The notes under the pieces: generated by a model
Seen by the model: the letters and a program-made list of their open reading frames with translations, nothing else
Told to the model about the DNA's origin: nothing
Database searches by the model: none
In this document: positions 9,833 through 19,255 of the stretch, one piece after another
How positions within the stretch are numbered: the first letter of the stretch is position 1
How the letters are laid out: each line of letters begins with the position of its first letter
Assembly (NCBI RefSeq): GCF_003841465.1
Contig: NZ_REFZ01000005.1
Span: forward strand, 248,001-312,000
Origin: Natrarchaeobius oligotrophus
Lineage (GTDB): Archaea > Halobacteriota > Halobacteria > Halobacteriales > Natrialbaceae
DNA: 64,000 nt
Reading direction: 5' to 3'
Made by a program: the position numbers and the translations under genes

Positions 9833-9945
9833 ACGCCCGCCGTCGGGTTTTGCTCGGCGAGCGGATCGACGCCCATCGATCTCGAGTCGACCCGACGCGT
9901 TCGCTCGCGCCGATCACCAGACACTCGCGCGTTCGCTCGCGCCGT

Positions 9946-10374
9946 TCAGTCCAGAAACCGCGAGCGAACGTCCTCGCTCGGCATCATGCACTGATCTTTC
10001 TTCCCCCAGATCCGATACCGGTTCGCCGCGACGACGTCGTACCCCCAGTCGCGGAGCCGACGCGGGAGAACGCCGAGCGGCCGCGCGAGCGCGTAGACGC
10101 CGCCGAGGAGGGAAGCGATGCGGATCACCGCGGACGATTTCACGTAGGCGTCGTCGCCGTCGATCAACACGATCGAGTCCAGTTCGTCGCTCGAGAGGCC
10201 GTGCTCCTCGCGGAGGCGCTCGCCGACGTCCGACTGGAGCGAGGCGAAGTAGAACGTCCCCTCCGGATCGCGGGGGATGAGAAACTGCACGAACCCGGTA
10301 CAGAGGTTACAGACGCCGTCGAAGAGGACGACCGCTCCGTCTTCGGGGATCTCCGTCTCGGTCTCTTCGGCCAT
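9946..10374 (-). CDS. DCC-family thiol-disulfide oxidoreductase
   Basis: 142-residue thioredoxin-fold-like protein (DUF393). The signature DGVCNLC lies near residue 20, followed by FASLQSDVG and the C-terminal YDVVAANRYRIWGKKDQCMMP. Members are thought to act in redox chemistry, but the reaction is not established. The gene lies immediately downstream of the HTTM membrane protein. A GTG at 10419 overlaps the HTTM stop as GTGA and could be the true, translationally coupled start; the ATG used here fits the domain boundary better. Confidence 0.87.
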   Translation of the reverse strand: MAEETETEIPEDGAVVLFDGVCNLCTGFVQFLIPRDPEGTFYFASLQSDVGERLREEHGLSSDELDSIVLIDGDDAYVKSSAVIRIASLLGGVYALARPLGVLPRRLRDWGYDVVAANRYRIWGKKDQCMMPSEDVRSRFLD

Positions 10375-10415
10375 CGATACTCGCGTTTGGCGGGGTGGAC
10401 AGTTCAGGATTCCGG

Positions 10416-12017
10416 TCACCGGACGTCCTCCGGCGGCGGTGCGATCTCCTCGGGTTCGTGATCGCCGCAGGCGTTTCGCTGTATCAGGTGGACGTCCGTC
10501 TTCCGCTCGCTCGGCGTATCGATCGTCTCCAGCGTGATGTCTTCGTTCACGTAGTACATGTCGATGTGAGTGAGCTCGATGCCGTACTCCTCCTCCCAGG
10601 TTTCACACAGGTGCTCTGCGAGCACGTCGGGTGCGTCGTTGCCGGCGCTCGAGCCGCCTCGACGGACGCTGTTCATGTAGAATCGCTCCCGATACGTTCC
10701 GTACTGTTGCTGTAGCTCGTCGTGGGGGCGATCGTACGAGAGCGGCCGCTCGTTGTAGACGTCGATCAGGTCGCCGTCGGCGGTTCTGGCCGGGAAGACG
10801 TAGTACCGATCGGTCGTCCGTGGATGCGGGGCGAAGATGGTCCAGGTCGGCTGGTCGACCGAAACCGTCGAGGCGACGTCGTCGACGTGTCGATCGGGTC
10901 TCACGTCGTCGCCGACCACCGCCCCCACCGGCGCGTACGAAAAGAGCAGGACGACGATCAGCGACGCGGCGACGACCGCGAGGCTGACGTCGTAGACCGC
11001 CGATTTGACCTCCCGCCATCCCTCGGAGTCGATCCGGAGTTCGGGGACGGACGCCGCCACCCGCTCCAGTCGGGAGAGCCGGTCGGCGATGCGCGCCGGC
11101 TCGAGGCCGGCGTACCGCAACAGCGTCTTTCCGTCCTCCCACACTTGGCCCTGGAAGAACAGGAGCAGGCCCGCCCACGCGACGTACGCGAACGCGCCGA
11201 TTCGGACCGTCACGGCGAACGTGGCGTGACCGCCGACGAACATCAGCGCAAAGAGCATCCGCTGTCGGCCGACGAGCAACAACAGGAGCCACGAGAAAAG
11301 CAGCATGTAGTACCACGTCAGCCCGCCGAACTGGAGCAGCGTCGGGAACGTGCGGACGGTTTCGCCGAGCAGGAACGTCATGTCGTCGAGTCCCAGGATC
11401 AGCGGCGTGGCCTCCCCGCCGGTCCACAGCTCGGATTCGCGCTTGTGGATGCCGTTGATGAAGTACATCAGGACCATCTGGGTGAGGATCAGCGCCGGCG
11501 CGATTCCCGTGACGCTCGCACGCGGCGTCCGGTCCGCGTGTACGGCGTCGATCGACCACCGCTCGCCCAGCGGGAGGAAGATCGCCCAGAACAGCAGCAG
11601 TCGGAACAGCACGTCGGCGTAGCTCGTCACCAGCGGGTTGTGGTGATCGAGCGAGATGACGAGCAGGAACGAGAGGATCGTGGCGATCCGGGTCTTGTAG
11701 CCGACGATCAGCTGAATCGCGATCAGAATCTGGACGACGAACAGCGCGGCGATCACCGTCGGATCGGACGTGTAGTGGTAGACCGAGAACACGCCGTCGG
11801 ACGAAAGGTCCTGGGCGAGCCACTGCGGGACGACGCCGGTGTCGGTGTAGAAGTACGAGAAGTTGCGACTCCGGAGCACGATATCCGCGACGATGAGCAG
11901 GCCAACGAACACCCGGAAGACGGCGAGCGTTCGCGTATCGATCCGGGTGCGATCGGCGATTCCGCGCCGAACGCGCTCGAGGTACTCCGAGCCGGAAGAC
12001 GACAACTCCGGAGTCAT
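10416..12017 (-). CDS. HTTM-domain integral membrane protein
   Basis: 533-residue multi-pass membrane protein of the HTTM family, whose membrane domain is shared with vitamin-K-dependent gamma-carboxylase. About eight hydrophobic segments lie between residues 28 and 360, for example TLAVFRVFVGLLIVADIVL and IAALFVVQILIAIQLIVGY. The C-terminal third (about 370-533) is soluble and probably faces outside. HTTM and DCC domains are often neighbours or fused, and here the DCC gene follows directly. The activity is unknown; an envelope modification step using the DCC protein as redox partner is plausible. Confidence 0.85.
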   Translation of the reverse strand: MTPELSSSGSEYLERVRRGIADRTRIDTRTLAVFRVFVGLLIVADIVLRSRNFSYFYTDTGVVPQWLAQDLSSDGVFSVYHYTSDPTVIAALFVVQILIAIQLIVGYKTRIATILSFLLVISLDHHNPLVTSYADVLFRLLLFWAIFLPLGERWSIDAVHADRTPRASVTGIAPALILTQMVLMYFINGIHKRESELWTGGEATPLILGLDDMTFLLGETVRTFPTLLQFGGLTWYYMLLFSWLLLLLVGRQRMLFALMFVGGHATFAVTVRIGAFAYVAWAGLLLFFQGQVWEDGKTLLRYAGLEPARIADRLSRLERVAASVPELRIDSEGWREVKSAVYDVSLAVVAASLIVVLLFSYAPVGAVVGDDVRPDRHVDDVASTVSVDQPTWTIFAPHPRTTDRYYVFPARTADGDLIDVYNERPLSYDRPHDELQQQYGTYRERFYMNSVRRGGSSAGNDAPDVLAEHLCETWEEEYGIELTHIDMYYVNEDITLETIDTPSERKTDVHLIQRNACGDHEPEEIAPPPEDVR

Positions 12018-12382
12018 AGGTTCGCTGTTGCTGGACGGGTAAGCGGGTGCTCTGTTCGGGCGTTTCGAATCCGTTCGTTCGTGATCCGAGGTCCTGTCTC
12101 GAGTGTCATCGTGGCGAGATCCGGTCGCACTCGAACGCCACGGTCGGCGCTCGAGCGAGTTCCCGATCGGGATGAGTCGGCAGGCCGACTCTGGAGGGCG
12201 GATCGGGTGTCTCTCGCAGTATCGAGAGTAGGAGTATATATATCTTTTCGTTCACAGGATCCCGAACGAAGGTCGCTCGTCACCGGGGGATCGTAGTGGC
12301 GATCGCATCGCGGTACTGACCGCCCGGGCTCGATCCGATCGAGCCTCTCCCCGTCGGTGTCGAGGACTCTTCCTGGTGGGGA
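12018..12382. other. Gene-free stretch with strong TATA and palindrome
   Basis: No convincing gene. It holds a very AT-rich GTATATATATC (12234-12244) preceded by CTCTCG-N6-CGAGAG (12211-12228). Read on the minus strand the box would start a transcript near 12205-12210, about 190 bases before the HTTM gene. Read on the plus strand it would drive an RNA towards the 3' end of hef. Either way a leader or small RNA is implied, but no product is proven. Confidence 0.4.
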
Positions 12383-14836
12383 TCAGTTTCCGCCCGCGTA
12401 CTCGCTGCCGATGACCTCGCGAATCCGTTCGGCCGTCACCCGGCCGACGCCGTCGGCCTCCTGAAGTTCGTCCTCGGTCGCGATCATCACCGCCTCGACG
12501 GTGCCGAACTCCTCGAGTAACGACCGCGCGGTGACGGGACCGATCTCGGCGATCGAGGAGACAACGTACTCCTGTTGTTCCGCGAGCGTCTTGGTCCCTT
12601 TCTCGCCGTGGACCGACACCTCGCGGTCTGCCATCGTCTGCTCGCGGCTCGCGATCACCGCGAGCAGCTCCGTCGTCTCGTCTTCGTCGTCGGTTCGCAG
12701 GACGCTCGCGCCGAAGTCGACGGCCAGACTCGAGAGCGCGCCCCGGATCGCGTTCGGGTGGACGTCCCGCTGGTCGTACAGGTTCGCCCCCTCGACGACG
12801 ACGACGGGTCGCGAGTAGTGGCGGGCCATCGCGCCGACCTGCTCGAAGACGGATCGGTCGCCGCCGACCAGCGAGTCGACGAAGTCGGCCGCCGACTTGC
12901 GCTCGACGACCACGCGGTCCGAGCAGACGTAGTCGCCCACCTCGAGCGTCTCGAGGCGAATTTCTATCTCCTCGCGCCTCGAGAGATCGCGGGCGATGTT
13001 GGCGTCCATCTCGCGTTGGTCGGCGACGATCTCGACCGCCTCGCCGTCGGCGGATGGCTCGCGCGGTTCGACCTCGTCGCCCGTCTCTTTCCCGCCGCTT
13101 TCGGTACTCGGATCCGAGTTCTCGTCGGCGAACTCCTGGAGTCCTGGCTGAGTCACAGCCCCCTGGCTTCCACTGGAATCACCACCGCCCGCATCGGGTT
13201 TTCCGGCCTCGTCGTTCACTTTCACTTCGCCCTCTCCGTCGAACTCGCCGAGCGACAGCTGGGGAGCCTCGAGTTCGTCGGCCAGGTCGGCGGCCATCCC
13301 CTTGAGGTCGCGCAGTTCGCTTTCCATCTCCTTTTCGCGACGCCGGGAGATCCAGAAGTAGGCCTCGTCGCGCGTGTCTTCGGCCATCAGCACGACGACC
13401 CGTCCTTCGGATTGGCGACCGGTTCGGCCCTTGCGCTGGATCGACCGGATCGCCGTCGGCACTGGCTCGTAAAAGAGGACGAGGTCGACCTCGGGGACGT
13501 CCAGCCCTTCTTCGGCGACGGACGTCGAGACGAGCACCTCGAACTCGCCGGCCCGGAAGTCGTCGAGCACTTCCTGTTGCTGGTTCTGGGTCATCCCGTC
13601 CGACCCCTCGCGGTCGCCCTGTCCGACGAACCGCTTTGCGTCGAAGCTCTCCGAGAGGAAGTCGGTCAGCGCTTCGGCCGTATCGCGCGACTCGGTGAAG
13701 ACGATGACGCGCTCGCCGCCCTCGAGTCCCAGCGTCTCGGCGAGCAGCATCCGCGCCTTCCGGTATTTGGGGTGGAGTTCGTCGAAGCTCTCGGCCCGAC
13801 GCATCGCTTCGCGAACCCGCGGATCGGAGACCATCCGCTGGCTGGCCTTCGAGGCACCCGAGGAGCGAGCCTGGTTGCGCTGGCGCTCGAAGTATCGCCG
13901 GAGTGCCTCGACGCTCTGGGTTTCGACCAGCGTGACCGCCTGGCGGAGCTTCATCACCTCGGCGTGGACGGACATTCCCTCGAACCCTTCCGACTGGTCG
14001 TTGTCGATCAGCTGCTGGAGCTGTGCCCGCATCCGATTGAGGTCCGTCTGGGACTGGTCGGGCTGGGTCGAGCGCGCAACGCCGAGTTCCTTCAGCTTCT
14101 CGAGGCGGTCCGTGATCACTTCGTTCAGCGCGTCCCGGATCTCCAGTACTTCCTCGGGGAGGTCGATACGCTCCCACTCGACGTCGGTCTCGTGGGTGAA
14201 CTGGGCGACGTCGGCGTCCTCTTCGGTCATCACCTCGACCTCGCGGATGCCGAGATTTTCGCACACCTCGAGGATCGCTTCCTCGTCGCCGCCGGGCGAG
14301 GCGGACATCCCCGTAACGAGCGGCCGCTCGGCGTCAGCGTGGTAGCGTTCTGCGATGTAGTTGTACGCGTAGTCGCCGGTCGCGCGGTGACACTCGTCGA
14401 AGGTGAGGTGGGTCACGTCCGACAGCGAGATCCGCGAGCCGACGAGGTCGTTTTCGATCACCTGCGGCGTCGCCATCACGACGGTCGCCTCTTCCCACGT
14501 CGTCGCGCGATCCTCGGGGCTGACGTCGCCGGTGAAGACGACGATCTCTTCGTCCGGAATCTGCAGCGCCTCGCGATAGAACTCCGCGTGTTGCTGGACG
14601 AGCGGTTTGGTCGGAGCGAGCATCAACGACGTGCCGCCGACCTCCTCGAGCCGGCGAGCCGTCACCAGCAGGCTCACCGTCGTCTTCCCCAGCCCGGTGG
14701 GCAGGCAGACGAGCGTGTGATCGTTCGCCGCGGTTCCCGCGAGTTTCAGCTGGTAGAGTCGCCGCTCGAGAAAGTCGGGCTCGAGAAGCGGGTGATCGAT
14801 CGTGGGAGGCTCCCCGCTCTCGTCCGTGGTCGCCAT
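12383..14836 (-). CDS. hef: Hef-type helicase/nuclease
   Basis: 817-residue archaeal Hef (FANCM/XPF-like), which acts on stalled and branched replication forks. The N-terminal SF2 helicase has Walker A PTGLGKTT (about 48) and the DECH box FDECHRAT (about 145). The helicase C-terminal part contains QRKGRTGRQSEGRVVVL. An acidic, low-complexity linker (about 540-610) joins it to an ERCC4 nuclease with the active-site motif ERKSAADF (about 660). The C-terminal helix-hairpin-helix pair has IGPVTARSLLEEFG and ADGVGRVTAERI. The ATG gives the usual N-terminus. It is divergent from the ABC transporter genes across about 160 bases. Confidence 0.95.
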   Translation of the reverse strand: MATTDESGEPPTIDHPLLEPDFLERRLYQLKLAGTAANDHTLVCLPTGLGKTTVSLLVTARRLEEVGGTSLMLAPTKPLVQQHAEFYREALQIPDEEIVVFTGDVSPEDRATTWEEATVVMATPQVIENDLVGSRISLSDVTHLTFDECHRATGDYAYNYIAERYHADAERPLVTGMSASPGGDEEAILEVCENLGIREVEVMTEEDADVAQFTHETDVEWERIDLPEEVLEIRDALNEVITDRLEKLKELGVARSTQPDQSQTDLNRMRAQLQQLIDNDQSEGFEGMSVHAEVMKLRQAVTLVETQSVEALRRYFERQRNQARSSGASKASQRMVSDPRVREAMRRAESFDELHPKYRKARMLLAETLGLEGGERVIVFTESRDTAEALTDFLSESFDAKRFVGQGDREGSDGMTQNQQQEVLDDFRAGEFEVLVSTSVAEEGLDVPEVDLVLFYEPVPTAIRSIQRKGRTGRQSEGRVVVLMAEDTRDEAYFWISRRREKEMESELRDLKGMAADLADELEAPQLSLGEFDGEGEVKVNDEAGKPDAGGGDSSGSQGAVTQPGLQEFADENSDPSTESGGKETGDEVEPREPSADGEAVEIVADQREMDANIARDLSRREEIEIRLETLEVGDYVCSDRVVVERKSAADFVDSLVGGDRSVFEQVGAMARHYSRPVVVVEGANLYDQRDVHPNAIRGALSSLAVDFGASVLRTDDEDETTELLAVIASREQTMADREVSVHGEKGTKTLAEQQEYVVSSIAEIGPVTARSLLEEFGTVEAVMIATEDELQEADGVGRVTAERIREVIGSEYAGGN

Positions 14837-15001
14837 TACCGGAGCTTCTCCCTCGTCGCGAATAAGGGTTCCCGTACCGCGGTGAAAGTAGAGTCGACGC
14901 GTGGGGCCGGCGGTCGGCCGCGGGGCGAGCATCCGCGACCCGTTTTCCGTCCCGGCGAAGCGCCGACGAACCTTTTTACCGGCCTCCGTGGTCGGATGGG
15001 T

Positions 15002-15907
15002 ATGGCGCGTTCGGGAACCGCTGTCGTGCTCGAGGACGTTCGCAAGACGTACGAACTGGCCGAACCGGTCCACGCCCTCGACGGCGTCACTCTCGAAGTG
15101 TCACGCGGCTCGTACACGGCGATCATGGGACCCAGCGGCTCGGGAAAGTCGACGCTGATGAACCTCGTCGGGTGTCTGGACACGCCGACGGAGGGCCGGG
15201 TGGTCGTCGACGGCCAGGACGTGACGACGCTCGACGGGCGCGAGCGAACCGACCTCCGCGGTACGCAGGTCGGGTTCGTCTTCCAGACGTTCAACCTGAT
15301 GCCGCGGCTCACCGCGCTCGAGAACGTCGCGCTTCCACAGTTGTTTCAGGGAGTCGGCCGCGGGGAGCGCCGCGAGCGCGCGCGAGAACTGCTCGAGCGG
15401 GTCGGGCTCGCGGACCGGGCCGACCACCTGCCCAGCGAGCTCTCCGGCGGCCAGCGCCAGCGGGTGGCGCTGGCGCGGGCGCTCGTGAACGAACCCGCGA
15501 TCGTGCTGGCAGACGAGCCGTCCGGAAACCTCGACACGGAGACCGAAGCCGACGTGCTCGACCTCTTCGCCGAGTTTCACGACGCCGGGACGACGCTGGT
15601 CGTCGTCACCCACGAGCGCCACGTCGCCGAGCGCGCAGAGCGAATCGTCCACCTGCTGGACGGAACGATCGAACGCATCGAGAAACTCGAGTCGACCGGC
15701 GAGCCGACCTCCCCGCCGGGACCGGGAGTCGGTCCTCGGTCGTCTCGAGACGCCGACGCGGGAGCCGACGGTGAAACTCCCGGCGGCGACGGAGGCGATC
15801 GAGGTGGTGACGACCCGACGTCCGACGCGGACGGGCCCGGAACCGCGTCCGACGACCGCGACGCCGATTCGTCGACGACCGACCGCGACGACGACGGCGG
15901 GAACTGA
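15002..15907 (+). CDS. MacB/LolD-like ABC transporter ATPase
   Basis: 301-residue ATPase that powers the permease encoded 6 bases after its stop. Walker A is GPSGSGKST (about 42), the Q-loop is FVFQTFN, the signature is LSGGQRQRVALARAL (about 147), Walker B is IVLADEPSGNLD, and the switch His is in VVVTHERH. The last 70 residues are an acidic, Ser/Thr/Asp/Gly-rich tail beyond the ATPase fold. The substrate is unknown; relatives export peptides, lipoproteins or drugs. An ATG two codons upstream (14996) is an alternative start. Confidence 0.93.
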   Translation: MARSGTAVVLEDVRKTYELAEPVHALDGVTLEVSRGSYTAIMGPSGSGKSTLMNLVGCLDTPTEGRVVVDGQDVTTLDGRERTDLRGTQVGFVFQTFNLMPRLTALENVALPQLFQGVGRGERRERARELLERVGLADRADHLPSELSGGQRQRVALARALVNEPAIVLADEPSGNLDTETEADVLDLFAEFHDAGTTLVVVTHERHVAERAERIVHLLDGTIERIEKLESTGEPTSPPGPGVGPRSSRDADAGADGETPGGDGGDRGGDDPTSDADGPGTASDDRDADSSTTDRDDDGGN

Positions 15908-15913
15908 TCGTCG

Positions 15914-17221
15914 ATGAACCCGCTCGAGCACCTCCGTCTCTCCTGGCGCTCGATCCGGGGGCACAAGCTTCGATCGGCGCTGACGACGCTTGGAATCGTC
16001 ATCGGGATCGCGGCGGTGATCGCGTTCGTCACGCTCGGCGCGAGCCTGCAGGCCGGCATCATCGGCGACATCAGTCCGGACGACCAGCGAAACCTGTACG
16101 GATGGGCGGCCGATCCCGACGCCGAAGGCGGCCCCCTCGCGGGCGCTCAGCCGGTCGTGAGCCAGGACGATCTCGCGGAACTCGAGCGGTTCGACGAGGT
16201 GGCGGCGGCCTACGGCTACGCGACGATCCAGACGCAGGCGGTCTCGGACGGTGACGAGCGGGTCGCCCAGGGCGACGGGCTGATCGCGTCGGGACCGTCG
16301 TACGTCCGCGAGGAGAGCCTCGCGGAGGGTAGACAGTTCGAGATGGGCGAACGTGAGGCGGTGCTCAACCCCGCCGCCGCGGAGCAGTTCGAGTCGAACG
16401 TCACGGTCGGCGACGAGTTGACGATCGTCGCCCTCGGCGGACAGCAGTTGTCGGTCGAGGTGGTCGGTATCACCGACACCGCCGAGGGACTGAGCCCGTT
16501 CGAAGGGTTCGAGGCCGCGCCCCGGATCTACGTCCCGACGGATCCCTACTACGTCGAAGGTGCCGCGAGCGCCGGTCTCGCTGGCGGTGACGGGGAGACA
16601 GACGATCCGGGTCAGTCGGCCGACGACGACCCGTCGGACGACGTACGCTATCTCGCCGTCGTGATCGAAGCGCAGTCGGCAACCGAGTCGGACGTCGACG
16701 CCGCTCGCGACCGATCGATCGCGTACCTCGAGAGCGACGACGCCGACGCCAACGAGTTCGTAGACGACGAGGACCTCGAGGTGACGCTCCAGACGAGCAC
16801 CGAACTCCTCCAGCAGCTCCAGGACGTCCTCGACCTCCTGCAGAACTTTATCGTCGGCATCGCGGCCATCTCGTTGCTGGTCGGGTCGATCGGCATCGCG
16901 AACATCATGCTCGTCAGCGTCACCGAGCGGACTCGCGAGATCGGGATCATGAAGGCGGTCGGCGCGCAAAACCGCGACGTCCTCGGGCTGTTTCTCGCGG
17001 AGGCGATCGTTCTCGGCGTCGTCGGCGCGATACTCGGGACGGCCCTCGGTCTCGCCGCGGGCTACGTCGGCGCGCTGTACGTCGACCTCCCGCTCGTCTA
17101 CCCCTACGAGTACGTCGCGCTTGCGATCGCCGTCGGCATCGTCGTCGGCGTGCTCTCCGGGCTGTATCCGGCCTGGCGCGCGGCCAGGACGGACCCGATC
17201 GACGCGCTGCGATACGAGTGA
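15914..17221 (+). CDS. MacB-like FtsX-family ABC permease
   Basis: 435-residue permease. One N-terminal membrane helix (about 20-45, LTTLGIVIGIAAVIAFVTLG) is followed by a large extracellular MacB periplasmic-core-like domain (about 50-300). Three C-terminal helices make up the FtsX domain: FIVGIAAISLLVGSIGIANIML, then LFLAEAIVLGVVGAILGTALGLAAGY, then ALAIAVGIVVGVLSGLYPAWRAA. Such pairs work by mechanotransmission instead of classical import. An acidic Asp/Gly insertion sits near residues 220-240. Confidence 0.93.
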   Translation: MNPLEHLRLSWRSIRGHKLRSALTTLGIVIGIAAVIAFVTLGASLQAGIIGDISPDDQRNLYGWAADPDAEGGPLAGAQPVVSQDDLAELERFDEVAAAYGYATIQTQAVSDGDERVAQGDGLIASGPSYVREESLAEGRQFEMGEREAVLNPAAAEQFESNVTVGDELTIVALGGQQLSVEVVGITDTAEGLSPFEGFEAAPRIYVPTDPYYVEGAASAGLAGGDGETDDPGQSADDDPSDDVRYLAVVIEAQSATESDVDAARDRSIAYLESDDADANEFVDDEDLEVTLQTSTELLQQLQDVLDLLQNFIVGIAAISLLVGSIGIANIMLVSVTERTREIGIMKAVGAQNRDVLGLFLAEAIVLGVVGAILGTALGLAAGYVGALYVDLPLVYPYEYVALAIAVGIVVGVLSGLYPAWRAARTDPIDALRYE

Positions 17222-17235
17222 TCGACCGGCGACGG

Positions 17236-17877
17236 TCAGCGCTCCGATCCGTCCTCCCGATCCTCGCGCCAGCGCGTCGGCTCCGTCCGCTCGTCTCGAC
17301 CCGCTCCCGTCCCCGACCCGTTCGTGCTCGAGTCCGCGTCCCCCGGCGGATCGTCCCGGTCCGGATCGCGGTCGTCGGCCGACCTCGGTCGATCCCGATC
17401 CCGGGTCCTCCGCGCTCGGCTCCGGTCCCGCCCGCGCCGCTTCGGCGCGTCCGTCTCGAGCGCCTCGTCTTCGCTCATCCCGATCGTTCGACGCGCGTTC
17501 GTCCGTTTCTCGGGGTACTCTCGCGCGAGGTAGGCACCGAGGTAGCCACCCAGCAGCGCGAGGCCCACGGTGTACAGCAGCACGAACGTCGAGCCGACGG
17601 CGATAACGAACAGGACGAACGCGAACCCGCCCATCGGGACGGCCGCGACGCCGAACCCGAACCCGAGGAAGCTGATCGCGAACAGCGCGAAGAACGCGAA
17701 GGGGACGAACGTGATCAGCCCGGCCAGCGCGCCGACGACCGCCCCGTCTCGCCCGTCCGGCCCCTCGAGAAAGCCCGCGACCGCGCCGCCGATCGCGGTC
17801 GAGAGGGGCACGAACGAGAGCACGACGCCGACGACGGCGCCGATGACCGCGTGAATTACGGTTCGTCCGGTGACCAT
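17236..17877 (-). CDS. DUF5518-like membrane protein
   Basis: 213-residue haloarchaeal membrane protein. Four hydrophobic, glycine-rich segments fill residues 5-125, including VIHAVIGAVVGVVLSFVP and FVLLYTVGLALLGGYLGAYL. The C-terminal 85 residues are a soluble tail of alternating Arg/Asp/Glu (RDRDRPRSADDRDPDRDD and similar), probably cytoplasmic. The function is unknown. It converges with the ABC permease gene, with only 14 bases between their ends. Confidence 0.75.
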   Translation of the reverse strand: MVTGRTVIHAVIGAVVGVVLSFVPLSTAIGGAVAGFLEGPDGRDGAVVGALAGLITFVPFAFFALFAISFLGFGFGVAAVPMGGFAFVLFVIAVGSTFVLLYTVGLALLGGYLGAYLAREYPEKRTNARRTIGMSEDEALETDAPKRRGRDRSRARRTRDRDRPRSADDRDPDRDDPPGDADSSTNGSGTGAGRDERTEPTRWREDREDGSER

Positions 17878-18047
17878 ACCGATCCGGACGACGGGCAACG
17901 GGAAAAGTATCCGTGGTCCAACCGGCCTTCCGGCGAGCGGGACGTTCCGGCGCACTCGAGTGGGTCGTTCAGACGTCCGTTGGCCGTCGGTACCGACGCA
18001 ACCGCGACCGTCCGGGTTACACCGGTAGATCGGTGCACCAGTCCGTC

Positions 18048-19166
18048 TCAGTCGTCGGCCGTCCGGGAACTCGACTCCTCGAACGCCGTCTCGGCGTCCA
18101 TCGAGACCTCCTCGCCCGGGCCGTCGGTCTCTGCGTCCATCTCGAGGAGCTCCGAGACTTCGGGGTCTCCGTTCACCTCGTCCGCGAGGAGGTCGACGGC
18201 TTCGACGAAGACGGCGACGATCAGCGGTCCGACGACGATCCCGATCGCTCCGAGCGTGAACAGGCCGCCGGTGAACCCGACGAAGTAGAGGCTTCCCGGG
18301 AGTCCGGCCGACCGCCGCGCGAGTCGCGGGCGGACGGCGATGTCGGGCAGCCAGGCGACGAGCGCGACGCCGAGGACGCCCACCAGGAGCGCGGCCGCCA
18401 GTTCGCCTGCGGTGACGTGATAGATCGCGATCGGGACGATCAGCAGGCTGGGTCCGATGATCGGAACGAACTGGAGGATCGCGGCGACGATCGCGAGCGT
18501 GAACGCCATGTCGTAGCCGAGCGCAAGAAACAGCGGGTAGCCGATGAGAAGCGTCGCGACCGAGGTGGCGAGCTGCAGGACGTAGATCGCGTACAGCGTC
18601 TCGCGCACTCGCTTTGCCAGTGCGTCGACGACGTCCCGGTACTCGACCGGAACCGGTGCGATCGCCGCTCGAGCCGCGTCGTCGCCTTTGAGCACCAGCG
18701 CGAACAGCAGAATAACGAACAGTGCGAACTTGATCGCGAGCACCGGCAGCGCCGACGCGAACGAGATGGCGACGTCCGTGAGGAAGTCGATCGCCATCGA
18801 CTGGACGACCGCGACTTCGACCGTGTACGTCACGTCGAACGCGGTGATCGGAATCTCGGCCGGGAGCTCCTCGACGACCGTGACGATCTCGTCGATCCGG
18901 AAGTACAGCGTCAACGCGATCGGCGAGAACACCGCGACGGCTCCGACGAATCCGAGGACGGTCGCGACGGCGGCACCGGTCCACTCGGAGAGTCCGCGCC
19001 TGACGAGCCACTTCTGCAACGGGACCAGCACGTACGCGACCGTCAGCGCGAAGAGGATCGTTCCGAGGACCTCGAGCAGGATCGCGCCGGTGAGCACGCC
19101 GAGCGCGACCACGACGCCGCCGAGGACGTACCGACGAGACCGGTTCGATTGTGCGTTCGATACCAC
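18048..19166 (-). CDS. AI-2E family transporter (PerM-like)
   Basis: 372-residue membrane protein of the AI-2E/PerM family. Paired hydrophobic segments at the N-terminus (YVLGGVVVALGVLTGAILLE, LFALTVAYVLVP) lead to a soluble region, then a cluster of helices at about 150-320 with the family-type segment LQFVPIIGPSLLIVPIAIY and GFTGGLFTLGAIGIVVGPL. Members range from sodium/proton antiporters to autoinducer exporters, and the substrate cannot be told here. The start codon is GTG. It is divergent from the solute-binding protein gene. Confidence 0.88.
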   Translation of the reverse strand: MVSNAQSNRSRRYVLGGVVVALGVLTGAILLEVLGTILFALTVAYVLVPLQKWLVRRGLSEWTGAAVATVLGFVGAVAVFSPIALTLYFRIDEIVTVVEELPAEIPITAFDVTYTVEVAVVQSMAIDFLTDVAISFASALPVLAIKFALFVILLFALVLKGDDAARAAIAPVPVEYRDVVDALAKRVRETLYAIYVLQLATSVATLLIGYPLFLALGYDMAFTLAIVAAILQFVPIIGPSLLIVPIAIYHVTAGELAAALLVGVLGVALVAWLPDIAVRPRLARRSAGLPGSLYFVGFTGGLFTLGAIGIVVGPLIVAVFVEAVDLLADEVNGDPEVSELLEMDAETDGPGEEVSMDAETAFEESSSRTADD

Positions 19167-19255
19167 GATCGCGACTCACACCGAACGGTGAAAGTCTTTC
19201 TCACTGGTGAGCGAACGCCACGATCCTTAAGCCTCCGCGGCGTGACACGTAACCA

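Noticed and set aside
9887-9952. Repeat GCGTTCGCTCGCGCCG before the DCC gene
   Set aside because: Only two short copies in GC-rich sequence; no structure or placement that suggests function.
15003-15010. Shared ATGGGTATG starts (7745/7751 and 14996/15002) as a regulatory signal
   Set aside because: Two ATGs two codons apart occur by chance; only the uncertainty of start choice is recorded.
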